In this document: positions 49,936-63,200 of the stretch, piece by piece
How positions within the stretch are numbered: position 1 is the stretch's first letter
Layout: every line of letters begins with the position of its first letter
Source of the DNA: Anthonomus grandis grandis
Taxonomy: Eukaryota > Arthropoda > Insecta > Coleoptera > Curculionidae
NCBI RefSeq assembly: GCF_022605725.1
Contig: NC_065546.1
Span: forward strand, 25,106,227-25,170,226
Reading direction: 5' to 3'
DNA length: 64,000 bases
Notes under the pieces: generated by a model
The model's input: only the letters and a program-made list of their open reading frames with translations
Databases searched by the model: none
What the model was told of the DNA's origin: nothing
Position numbers and translations under genes: made by a program

Positions 49936-51425
49936 TTAACGATTGTTCTGATTTAGTTTTTAGATATAATTTGATTAACCCTAAATGATTTTTAAAAATA
50001 TTTTGATGTATTGTGTTTAAAATAAATAGTCATATCTCACTCAATTAGGGTTATCTATTATTCAAATTTATTTTAAAATTAATATTTAGGTTATACAAAA
50101 TGACCCAAATGATCGTTTTTAAGTTTTGGACTTAACAAGGGTTAAGAAAATAGAACAATTAAGCATTATAGCATTGTCCGATTTGACTCCAATTTAATTT
50201 TTAAAGATCATTTAATGTACTGTAAATAATTTTAAAAATTTTCCTTATGGATTGTTTTTTAAAAAAAATAATTAAATCTCACTCCATTACTGTTATCTAT
50301 TATTCGAATATAATTTAAATTTACTATTTCGCATATACAAGATAGCCAAATAATGTTTTTTACGGTTTGAATACAACCAGAGTGAAGAAAATATAATAAC
50401 TAATAGCGTTAACGATTGTTCCTATTTAATTTTTAGATATAATTTGATTAACCCTAAATGATTTTTAAAAATATTTTGATGTATTGTGTTTAAAATAAAT
50501 AGTCATATCTCACTCAATTAGGGTTATCTATTATTCAAATTTATTTTAAAATTAATATTTAGGTTATACAAGATGACCCAAATGATCCTTTTTAAGTTTT
50601 GGACATAACAAGGGTTAAGAAAATAGAACAATTAATCATTATAGCATTGTCCGATTTGACTTCAGTTTCATTTTTAAAGTTCATTTGATGTACTGTCAAT
50701 TATTTTTAAAATTTTTCTTATGAATTGTTTTTAAAAAAAATAATTATATCTCACTCTATTACTGTTATCTATTATTCGAATATAATTTAAATTTACTATT
50801 TCGCATATACAAGATAGCCAAATGATGTTTTTTACGGTTTGAACACAACCAGAGTTAAGGAAATGTAATAAATAATAGCGTTAACGATTGTTCCGATTTA
50901 ATTTTTAGATATAATTTGATTAATTCTAAATGATTTTTAAAAATATTTTGATGTATTGTGTTTAAAAAAATAGTCATATCTCACTCAATTACGGTTATCT
51001 ATTATTCAAATTTATTTTAAAATTAATATTTAGGTTATACAAGATGACCCAAATGATCGTTTTTAAGTTTTGGACATAACAAGGGTTAAGAAAATAGAAC
51101 AATTAATCATTATAGCATTGTCCGATTTGACTTCAGTTTCATTTTTAAAGTTCATTTGATGTACTGTAAATTATTTTTAAAATTTTTCTTATGAATTGTT
51201 TTTAAAAAAAATAATTATATCTCACTCATTACTGTTATCTATTATTCGAATATAATTTAAATTTACTATTTCGCATATACAAGATAGCCAAATGATGTTT
51301 TTTACGGTTTGAACACAACCAGAGTTAAGAAAATGTAATAACTAATAGCGTTAACGATTGTTCCGATTTAATTTTTAGATATAATTTGATTTTTTTTAAA
51401 ATAATTTTGATGTATTGTGTTTAAA
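49740..51425 (-). repeat. Duplicated block R, copy 2
   Basis: Partner of 37.8-39.46 kb. It keeps the full B word where copy 1 has a 30-bp deletion. Near 51,390 it has its own 13-bp deletion (ATTTGATTTTTTTTAAAATA), absent from copy 1. About 450 bp of its left part also recurs at 54.8-55.24 kb (GATTGTTCTG at 49,941 and 54,807). Confidence 0.83.
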
Positions 51426-51791
51426 AAAAATAGTCATATCCCACTCAATTACGGTTATCTATTATCCAAATTTATTTTAAAATTAATATTTAGGTTATAC
51501 AAGATGACCCAAATGATCTTTTTTAAGTTTTGGACATAACAAGGGTTAAGAAAATAGAACAATTAATCATTACAGCATTGTTCGATTTGATTCCAATTTA
51601 ATTTTTGAAGTTCATTTAATGTACTGTAAATTATTTTTAAAATTTTTCTTATGAATTGTTTTTTAAAAAAATAATTAAATCTCACTCAATTACTGTTATC
51701 TATTATTAGAATCTAATTTAAATTTACTATTTCGCATATACAAGATAGCCAAATGATGTTTTTTACGGTTTGAACACAACCAGAGTTAAGA

Positions 51792-54700
51792 ACGCGTAAT
51801 AACTAATATCGTTAACGATTGTTCTGATTTAATTTTTAGATATAATTTGATTAACCCTAAATGATTTTTAAAAATATTTTGATGTATTGTGTTTAAAATA
51901 AGTAGTCATATCTCACTCAATTACGGTTATCTATTATTCAAATTTATTTTAAAATTAATATTTAGGTTATACAAGATGACCTTTTTTAGTTTTGGACATA
52001 ACCAGGGTTAAGAAAATAGAACAATTAATCATTATAGCAGTGTCCGATTTGACTCCAATTTAACTTTTGAAGTTCATTTAATGTACTGTAAATTATTTTT
52101 AAAATTTTTCTTATGAATTGTTTTTTAAAAAAATAATTAAATCTCACTCCATTACTGTTATCTATTATTCGAATATAATTTAAATTTACTATTTCGCATA
52201 TACAAGATAGCCAAATGATGTTTTTTACGGTTTGAACACAACCAGAATTAAGAAAATGTAATAAATAATAGCGTTAACGATTGTTCCTATTTAATTTTTA
52301 GATATAATTTGATTAACCTTAAATGATTTTTAAAAATATTTTGATGTATTATGTTTAAAAAAAAAGTCATATCTCACTCAATTACGGTTATCTATTATTC
52401 AAATTTATTTTAAAATTAATATTTAAGTTATACAAGATGACCCAAATGATCTTTTTTAAGTTTTGGACATAACCAGGGTTAAGAAAATAGAACAATTTAT
52501 CATTACAGCATTGTCCGATTTGATTCCTATTTAATTTTTGAAGTTCATTTAATGTACTGTAAATTATTTTTAAAATTTTTCTTATGAATTGTTTTTTAAA
52601 AAAATAATTATATCTCACTCTATTACTGTTATCTATTATTCGAATATAATTTAAATTTACTATTTCGCATATACAAGATAGCCAAATGATGTATTTTACG
52701 GTTTGAACACAACCAGAATTAAGAAAATGTAATAAATAATAGCGTTAACGATTGTTCCTATTTAATTTTTAGATATAATTTGATTAACCTTAAATGATTT
52801 TTAAAAATATTTTGATGTATTATGTTTAAAAAAAAAGTCATATCTCGCTCAATTACGGTTATCTATTATTCAAATTTATTTTAAAATTAATATTTAAGTT
52901 ATACAAGATGACCCAAATGATCTTTTTTAAGTTTTGGACATAACCAGGGTTAAGAAAATAGAACAATTTATCATTACAGCATTGTCCGATTTGATTCCAA
53001 TTTAGTTTTTGAAGTTCATTTAATGTACTGTAAATTATTTTTAAAATTTTTCTTATGAATTGTTTTTTAAAAAAATAATTATATCTCACTCAATTACTGT
53101 TATCTATTATTAGAATCTAATTTAAATTTACTATTTCGCATATACAAGATAGCCAAATGATGTTTTTTATGGTTTGAACACAACCAGAGTTAAGAAAATG
53201 TAATAACTAATAGCGTTAACGATTGTTCCGATTTAATTTTTAGATATAATTTGATTAACCCTAAATGATTTTTAAAATAATTTTTTAATATAATTTAAAT
53301 TTAATATTTCGCATATACAAGATAGCTAAATAATGTTTTTTATGGTTTGAACACAACCAGAGTTTAGAAAATGTAATAACTAATAGCGTTAACGATTGTT
53401 CCTATTTAATTTTTAGATATAATTTGATTAAGCCTTAATGATTTTTAAAAATATTTTGATGTATTTTGTTTAAAAAAATAGTCATATCTCACACAATTAC
53501 GGTTATCTATTATTCAAATTTATTTTATAATGAATATTTAGGTTATACAAGATGACTTAACTGATCCTTTTTAAGTTTTGGTCATAACAAGGGTTAAGAA
53601 AATAGAACAATTAATCATTATAGCATTGTCCGATTTGACTCCAATTTAATTTTTGAAGTTCATTTAATGTACTGTAAATTATTTTTAAAATTTTTCTTAT
53701 GAATTGTTTTTTAAAAAAATAATTAAATCTCACTCCATTACTGTTATCTATTATTCGAATATAAATTAAATTTACTATTTCGCATATACAAGATATCCAA
53801 ATGATGTTTTTTATGGTTTGAACACAACCAGAGTTTAGAAAATGTAATAACTAATAGCGTTAACGATTGTTCCTATTTAATTTTTAGATATAATTTGATT
53901 AAGCCTAAATGATTTTTAAAAATATTTTGATGTATTTTGTTTAAAAAAATAGTCATATCTCACACAATTACGGTTATCTATTATTCAAATTTATTTTATA
54001 ATGAATATTTAGGTTATACAAGATGACTTAACTGATCCTTTTTAAGTTTTGGACATAACAAGGGTTAAGAAAATAGAACAATTAATCATTATAGCATTGT
54101 CCGATTTGACTCCAATTTAATTTTTGAAGTTCATTTAATGTACTGTAAATTATTTCTAAAATTTTTCTTATGAATTGTTTTTTAAAAAAATAATTAAATC
54201 TCACTCCATTACTGTTATCTATTATTCGAATATAAATTAAATTTACTATTTCGCATATACAAGATATCCAAATGATGTTTTTTACGGTTTGAACACAACC
54301 AGAGTTAAGAAAATGTAATAACTAATAGCGTTAACGATTGTTCCGATTTAATTTTTAGATATAATTTGATTAATTCTAAATGATTTTTAAAAATATTTTG
54401 ATGTATTGTGTTTAAAAAAATAGTCATATCTCACTCAATTACGGTTATCTATTATTCAAATTTATTTTAAAATTAATATTTAGGTTATACAAGATGACCC
54501 AAATGATCGTTTTTAAGTTTTGGACATAACAAGGGTTAAGAAAATAGAATAATTAATCATTATAGCATTGTCCGATTTGACTCCAGTTTCATTTTTGAAG
54601 TTCATTTGATGTACTGTAAATTATTTTTAAAATTTTTCTTATGAATTGTTTATTTAAAAAATAATTATATCTCACTCTATTACTGTTATCTATTATTCCA

Positions 54701-55254
54701 ATATAATTTAAATTTACTATTTCGCATATACAAGATAGCTAAATAATGTTTTTTATAGTTTGAACACAACCAGAGTTAAGAAAATGTAATAACTAATAGC
54801 GTTAACGATTGTTCTGATTTAGTTTTTAGATATAATTTGATTAACCCTAAATGATTTTTAAAAATATTTTGATGTATTGTGTTTAAAATAAATAGTCATA
54901 TCTCACTCAATTAGGGTTATCTATTATTCAAATTTATTTTAAAATTAATATTTAGGTTATACAAGATGACCCAAATGATCGTTTTTAAGTTTTGGACTTA
55001 ACAAGGGTTAAGAAAATAGAACAATTAAGCATTATAGCATTGTCCGATTTGACTCCAATTCAATTTTTAAAGATCATTTAATGTACTGTAAATTATTTTA
55101 AAAATTTTCCTTATGGATTGTTTTTTAAAAAAAATAATTAAATCTCACTCCATTACTGTTATCTATTATTCGAATATAATTTAAATTTACTATTTCGCAT
55201 ATACAAGATAGCCAAATAATGTTTTTTACGGTTTGAATACAACCAGAGTTAAGA
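51792..55254 (-). repeat. 3,463-bp tandem duplication, unit 1
   Basis: ACGCGT at 51,792 and 55,255, GATGACCTTTTTTAG near 51,975 and 55,438, and the 76-codon frames at 52,388 and 55,851 all give 3,463 bp. The unit ends where GAATACAACCAGAGTTAAGA runs into ACGCGT. It contains block Q copy 2 (52,296-54,526). Confidence 0.87.
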
Positions 55255-57525
55255 ACGCGTAATAACTAATATCGTTAACGATTGTTCTGATTTAATTTTT
55301 AGATATAATTTGATTAACCCTAAATGATTTTTAAAAATATTTTGATGTATTGTGTTTAAAATAAGTAGTCATATCTCACTCAATTACGGTTATCTATTAT
55401 TCAAATTTATTTTAAAATTAATATTTAGGTTATACAAGATGACCTTTTTTAGTTTTGGACATAACCAGGGTTAAGAAAATAGAACAATTAATCATTATAG
55501 CAGTGTCCGATTTGACTCCAATTTAACTTTTGAAGTTCATTTAATGTACTGTAAATTATTTTTAAAATTTTTCTTATGAATTGTTTTTTAAAAAAATAAT
55601 TAAATCTCACTCCATTACTGTTATCTATTATTCGAATATAATTTAAATTTACTATTTCGCATATACAAGATAGCCAAATGATGTTTTTTACGGTTTGAAC
55701 ACAACCAGAATTAAGAAAATGTAATAAATAATAGCGTTAACGATTGTTCCTATTTAATTTTTAGGTATAATTTGATTAACCTTAAATGATTTTTAAAAAT
55801 ATTTTGATGTATTATGTTTAAAAAAAAAGTCATATCTCACTCAATTACGGTTATCTATTATTCAAATTTATTTTAAAATTAATATTTAAGTTATACAAGA
55901 TGACCCAAATGATCTTTTTTAAGTTTTGGACATAACCAGGGTTAAGAAAATAGAACAATTTATCATTACAGCATTGTCCGATTTGATTCCTATTTAATTT
56001 TTGAAGTTCATATAATGTACTGTAAATTATTTTTAAAATTTTTCTTATGAATTGTTTTTTAAAAAAATAATTATATCTCACTCTATTACTGTTATCTATT
56101 ATTCGAATATAATTTAAATTTACTATTTCGCATATACAAGATAGCCAAATGATGTATTTTACGGTTTGAACACAACCAGAATTAAAAAAATGTAATAAAT
56201 AATAGCGTTAACGATTGTTCCTATTTAATTTTTAGATATAATTTGATTAACCTTAAATGATTTTTAAAAATATTTTGATGTATTATGTTTAAAAAAAAAG
56301 TCATATCTCGCTCAATTACGGTTATCTATTATTCAAATTTATTTTAAAATTAATATTTAAGTTATACAAGATGACCCAAATGATCTTTTTTTAAGTTTTG
56401 GACATAACCAGGGTTAAGAAAATAGAACAATTTATCATTACAGCATTGTCCGATTTGATTCCAATTTAGTTTTTGAAGTTCATTTAATGTACTGTAAATT
56501 ATTTTTAAAATTTTTCTTATGAATTGTTTTTTAAAAAAATAATTATATCTCACTCAATTACTGTTATCTATTATTAGAATCTAATTTAAATTTACTATTT
56601 CGCATATACAAGATAGCCAAATGATGTTTTTTATGGTTTGAACACAACCAGAGTTAAGAAAATGTAATAACTAATAGCGTTAACGATTGTTCCGATTTAA
56701 TTTTTAGATATAATTTGATTAACCCTAAATGATTTTTAAAATAATTTTTTAATATAATTTAAATTTAATATTTCGCATATACAAGATAGCTAAATAATGT
56801 TTTTTATGGTTTGAACACAACCAGAGTTTAGAAAATGTAATAACTAATAGCGTTAACGATTGTTCCTATTTAATTTTTAGATATAATTTGATTAAGCCTT
56901 AATGATTTTTAAAAATATTTTGATGTATTTTGTTTAAAAAAATAGTCATATCTCACACAATTACGGTTATCTATTATTCAAATTTATTTTATAATGAATA
57001 TTTAGGTTATACAAGATGACTTAACTGATCCTTTTTAAGTTTTGGTCATAACAAGGGTTAAGAAAATAGAACAATTAATCATTATAGCATTGTCCGATTT
57101 GACTCCAATTTAATTTTTGAAGTTCATTTAATGTACTGTAAATTATTTTTAAAATTTTTCTTATGAATTGTTTTTTAAAAAAATAATTAAATCTCACTCC
57201 ATTACTGTTATCTATTATTCGAATATAAATTAAATTTACTATTTCGCATATACAAGATATCCAAATGATGTTTTTTATGGTTTGAACACAACCAGAGTTT
57301 AGAAAATGTAATAACTAATAGCGTTAACGATTGTTCCTATTTAATTTTTAGATATAATTTGATTAAGCCTAAATGATTTTTAAAAATATTTTGATGTATT
57401 TTGTTTAAAAAAATAGTCATATCTCACACAATTACGGTTATCTATTATTCAAATTTATTTTATAATGAATATTTAGGTTATACAAGATGACTTAACTGAT
57501 CCTTTTTAAGTTTTGGACATAACCA
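55255..57525 (-). repeat. 3,463-bp duplication, partial unit 2
   Basis: About 2.27 kb of unit 1 repeated. After one extra T near 56,389 the offset becomes 3,464, seen at the truncated fusion (53,277/56,741). That extra T also cuts the 76-codon minus-strand frame to 63 codons. The match ends near GGACATAACCAGGG, where unit 1 reads GGACATAACAAGGG. Confidence 0.87.
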
Positions 57526-58210
57526 GGGTTAAGAAAATAGAACAATTTATCATTACAGCATTGTCCGATTTGATTCCAATTTAGTTTTTGAAGTTCATTT
57601 AATGTACTGTAAATTATTTTTAAAATTTTTCTTATGAATTGTTTTTTAAAAAAATAATTATATCTCACTCAATTACTGTTATCTATTATTAGAATCTAAT
57701 TTAAATTTACTATTTCGCATATACAAGATAGCCAAATGATGTTTTTTATGGTTTGAACACAACCAGAGTTAAGAAAATGTAATAACTAATAGCGTTAACG
57801 ATTGTTCCGATTTAATTTTTAGATATAATTTGATTAAACCTAAATGATTTTTAAAATATCACACTCCATAACTGTTATCTATTATTCGAATATAATTTAA
57901 ATTTACTATTTCGCATATACAAGATAGCTAAATAATGTTTTTTATGGTTTGAACACAACCAGAGTTTAGAAAATGTAATAACTAATAGCGTTACCGATTG
58001 TTCCTATTTAATTTTTAGATATAATTTGCCTAAATGATTTTTAAAAATATTTTGATGTATTTTGTTTAAAAAAATAGTCATATCTCACTCAATTACGGTC
58101 ATCTATTATTCAAATTTATTTTAAAATTAATATTTAGGTTATACAAGATGACCCAAATGATCGTTTTTAAGTTTTGGACATAACAAGGGTTCAGAAAATA
58201 GAACAATTAA
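57525..58210 (-). repeat. Transition zone with several small fusions
   Basis: Two joins occur close together: GATTTTTAAAATATCACACTCC near 57,850 and ATATAATTTGCCTAAATG near 58,022, each losing part of a monomer. The TTCAGAAAATAGAAC word near 58,190 is the inverse of the TTTTCTGAACCC variant found near 668, 1,068, 1,928 and 13,500. Here the reverse-arm types give way to forward-arm types. Confidence 0.78.
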
Positions 58211-60200
58211 TCATTATAGCATTTTTAAAAAATAATTAAATCTCACTCCATTACTATTATCTTTTATTCGAATATAATTTAAATTTACTATTTGGCATAT
58301 ACAAGATAGCCAAATGTTTTAAAAATATTTTGATGTATTGTGTTTAAAAAAAATAGTCATATCTCACTCAATTACGGTTATCTATTGTTCAAATTTATTT
58401 TAAAATTAATATTTAGGTTATACAAGATGACCCAAATGATCTTTTTTAAGTTTTGTACATAACCAGGGTTAAGAAAATAGAACAATTAATCATTACAGCA
58501 TTGTCCGATTTGATTCCAATTTAATTTTTGAAGATCATTTAATGTACTGTAAATTATTTTTAAAATTTTTCTTATGAATTGTTTTTTAAAAAAATAATTA
58601 AATCTCACTCCATTACTGTTATCTATTATTCGAATCTAATTTAAATTTACTATTTCACATATACAAGATAGCCAAATGATGTTTTTTACGGTTTGAACAC
58701 AACCAGAGTTAAGAAAATATAATAACTAATAGCGTTGGCAATTGTTTCGATTTAATTTTTATTCAATTTTTAGATATAATTTGATTGACCCTAAATGATT
58801 TTTAAAAATATTTTGATGTATTGTCTATAAAAAAGTAGTGATATCTCACACAATTACGGTTGTCTATTATTCAAATTTATTTTAATATGAATATTTAGGT
58901 TATACAAGATGACCCAAATGATCGTTTTTAAGTTTTGGACATAACAAGGGTTAAGAAAATAGAACAATTAATCATTATAGCATTTTTAAAAAAATAAATA
59001 AATCTCACTCCATTACTGTTATCTATTATTCGAATATAATTTAAATTTACTATTTCGCATATACAAGATAGGCAAATGATGTTTTTTATGGTTTGGACAC
59101 AACCAGAGTTAAGAAAATGTAATAACTAATAGCGGTAACGATTGTTCCGATTTAATTTTTAGATATAATTTTTTTAAACCTAAATGATTTTTAAAAATAT
59201 TTTGAGGTATTGTGTTTAAAAAAAATAGTCATATCTCACTCAATTAGGGTTATCTATTATTCAAATTTATTTTAAAATTAATATTTAGGTTATACAAGAT
59301 GACCCAAATGATCTTTTTTAAGTTTTGGACATAACAAAGGTTAAGAAAATAGAACAATTAATCATTATAGCATTTTTAAAAAAATAATTAAATCTCACTC
59401 CATTACTGTTATCTATTATTCGAATATAATTTAAATTTACTATTTCGCATATACAAGATAGCCAAATGATGTTTTTTACGGTTTGAACACAACCAGAGTT
59501 AAGAAAATGTAATAACTAACAGCGTTAACGATTGTTCCTATTTAATTTTTAGATATAATTTGATTAACTTTAAATGATTTTTAAAAATATTTGGATGTAT
59601 TATGTTTAAAAAAAAAGTCGTATCTCACTCAATTAAGGTTATCTATTATTCAAATTTATTTTAAAATTAATATTTAAGTTATACAAGATGACCCAAATGA
59701 TCTTTTTTAAGTTTTGGACATAACCAGGGTTAAGAAAATAGAAGAATTTATCATTACAGCATTGTCCGATTTGATTCCAATTTAATTTTTGAAGTTCATT
59801 TAATGTACTGTAAATTATTTTTAAAATTTTTCTTATGAATTGTTTTTTAAAAAAATAACTATATCTCACTCTATTACTGTTATATATTTTTAGAATATAA
59901 TTTAAATTTACTATTTCGCATATACAAGATAGCCAAATGATGTTTTTTATGGTTTGAACACAACCAGAGTTAAGAAAATGTAATAACTAATAGCGGTAAC
60001 GATTGTTCCGATTTAATTTTTAGATATAATTTGTTTAACCCTTAATGATTTTTAAAAATATTTTGAGGTATTGTGTTAAAAAAAAATTGTCATATCTCAC
60101 TCAATTAGGGTTATCTATTATTCAAATTTATTTTAAAATTAATATTTAGGTTATACAAGATGACCCAAATGATCGTTTTTAAGTTTTGGACATAACAAGG
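58211..60200 (-). repeat. Distal reverse zone with short dimers
   Basis: Short dimers at 58,221, 58,982 and 59,372 are the first since 32,285. A fusion near 58,316 joins CCAAATG to TTTTAAAAATATTTTG. The segment 59,500-59,760 carries, inverted, five variants otherwise seen together only at 27,300-27,560. The long-spacer B tail with TTGGCAATTGTTTCG near 58,735 is the inverse of the variant at 870 and 2,130. Confidence 0.83.
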
Positions 60201-63200
60201 GTTAAGAAAATAGAACAATTAATCATTATAGCATTTTTAAAAAAATAATTAAATCTCACTCCATTACTGTTATCTATTATTCGAATATAACTTAAATTTA
60301 CTATTTCGCATATACAAGATAGCCAAATGATGTTTTTTACGGTTTGAACACAACCAGAGTTAAGAAAATGTAATAACTAATAGCGTTAACGATTGTTCCT
60401 ATTTAATTTTTAGGTATAATTTGATTAATTCTAAATGATTTTTAAAAATATTTTGATGTATTGTGTTTTAAATAAATAGTCATATCTCACTCAATTACGG
60501 TTATCTATTATTCAAATTCGTTTTAAAATGAATATTTAGGTTATACAAGATGACCCAAATGATCCTTTTTAAGTTTTGGACATAACAAGGGTTAAGAAAA
60601 TAGAACAATTAATCATTATAGCATTGTCCGATTTGACTCCAATTTAATTTTTGAAGATCATTTAATGTACTGTAAATTATTTTTAAAATTTTTCTTATGA
60701 ATTGTTTTTTAAAAAAATAATAATATCTTACTCTATTACTGTTATCTTTTATTCGAATATAATTTAAATTTACTATTTCGCATATACAAGATAGCCAAAT
60801 AATGTTTTTTATGGTTTAAACACAACCAGAGTTAAGAAAATGTAATAACTAATAGCGGTAACGATTGTTCCGATTTAATTTTTAGATATAATTTGTTTAA
60901 CCCTAAATGATTTTTAAAAATATTTTGATGTATTGTGTTTAAGAAAAATAGTCATATCTCACTCAATTACAGTTATCTATTATTCAAATTTATTTTAAAA
61001 TTAATATTTAGGTTATACAAGATGACCCAAATGATCGTTTTTAAGTTTTGGACATAACAAGGGTTAAGAAAATAGAACAATTAATCATTATAGCATTGTC
61101 CGATTTGACTCCAATTTAATTTTTGAAGTTCATTTAATGTACTGTAAATTATTTTAAAAATATTTTTAATGAATTGTTTTTTAAAAAAATAATTATATCT
61201 CACTCTATTACTGTTATCTATTATTCGAATATAATTTAAATTTACTATTTCGCATATACAAGATAGCCAAATAATGTTTTTTATGGTTTGAACACAACCA
61301 GAGTTAAGAAATTGAATAACTAATAGCGTTAACGTTTGTTCCTATTTAATTTTTAGATATAATTTAATTAACCCTAAATGATTTTTAAAAATATTTTGAT
61401 GTATTGTGTTTAAAAAAAATAGTCATATCTCACTCAATTACGGTTATCTATTATTTAAATTTATTTTAAAATTAATATTTAGATTATACAAGATGACCCA
61501 AATGATCTTTTTTATGTTTTGGACATAACCAGGGTTAAGAAAATAGAACAATTAATCATTATAGCATTGTCCGATTTGACTCCAGTTTCATTTTTGAAGT
61601 TCATTTGATGTACTGTAAATTATTTTAAAAATTTTTCTTATAAATTGTTTTTTTAAAAAAGAATTATATCTCACTCTATTACTGTTATCTATTATTCGAA
61701 TATAATTTAGATTTACTATTTCGCATATACAAGATCGCCAAATGATGTTTTTTACGGTTTGAACACAACCAGAGTTAAGAAAATGTAATAACTAATAGCG
61801 TTAACGATTGTTCCTATTTAATTTTTAGATATAATTTGATTAACCTTAAATGATTTTTAAAAATATTTTGATGTATTATGTTTAAAAAAAAAGTCGTATC
61901 TCACTCAATTACGGTTATCTATTATTCAAATTTATTTTAAAATTAATATTTAAGTTATACAAGATGACCCAAATGATCTTTTTTAAGTTTTGGACATAAC
62001 CAGTGTTAAGAAAATAGAACAATTTATCATTACAGCATTGTCCGATTTGATTCCAATTTAATTTTTGAAGTTCATTTAATGTACTGTAAATTATTTTTAA
62101 AATTTTTCTTATGAATTGTTTTTTAAAAAAATAACTTTATCTCACTCTATTACTGTTATCTATTATTCGAATATAATTTAAATGATGTTTTTTACGGTTT
62201 GAACACAACCAGAGTTAAGAAAATGTAATAACTAATAGCGTTAACGATTGTTCCTATTTCATTTTTAGGTATAATTTGATTAATTCTAAATGATTTTTAA
62301 AAATATTTTGATGTATTGTGTTTAAAATAAATAGTCATATCTCACTCAATTACGGTTATCTATTATTCAAATTTATTTTAAAATGAATATTTAGGTTATA
62401 CAAGATGACCCAAATGATCCTTTTTAAGTTTGGGACATAACCAGAGTTAAGAAAATAGAACAATTTATCATTATAGCATTTTTAAAAAAATAATTAAATC
62501 TCACTCCATTACTGTTATCTATTATTCGAATATAATTTAAATTTACTATTTCGCATATACAAGATAGGCAAATTTTTTTTTTATGGTTTGGACACAACCA
62601 GAGTTAAGAAAATGTAATAACTAATAGCGGTAACGATTGTTCCGATTTAATTTTTAGATATAATTTTTTTAAACCTAAATGATTTTTAAAAATATTTTGA
62701 TGTATTGTGTTTAAAAAAAATAGTCATATCTCACTCAATTAGGGTTATCTATTATTCAAATTTATTTTAAAATTAATATTTAGGTTATACAAGATGACCC
62801 AAATGATCTTTTTTAAGTTTTGGACATAACAAGGGTTAAGAAAATAGAACAATTAATCATTACAGCATTGTCCGATTTGATTCCAATTTAATTTTTGAAG
62901 TTCATTTAATGTACTGTAAATTATTTTTAAAATGTTTCTTATGAATTGTTTTTTAAAAAAATATTTATATCTTACTCTATTACTGTTATCTTTTATTCGA
63001 ATATAATTTAAATTTACTATTTCGCATATGCAAGATAGCCAAATAATGTTTTTTATGGTTTGAACACAACCAGAGTTAAGAAAATGTATTAACTAATAGC
63101 GTTAACGATTGTTCCTATTTAATTTTTAGATATAATTTGATTAACCTTAAATGATTTTTAAAAATATTTTGATGTATTATGTTTAAAAAAAAAGTCCTCA

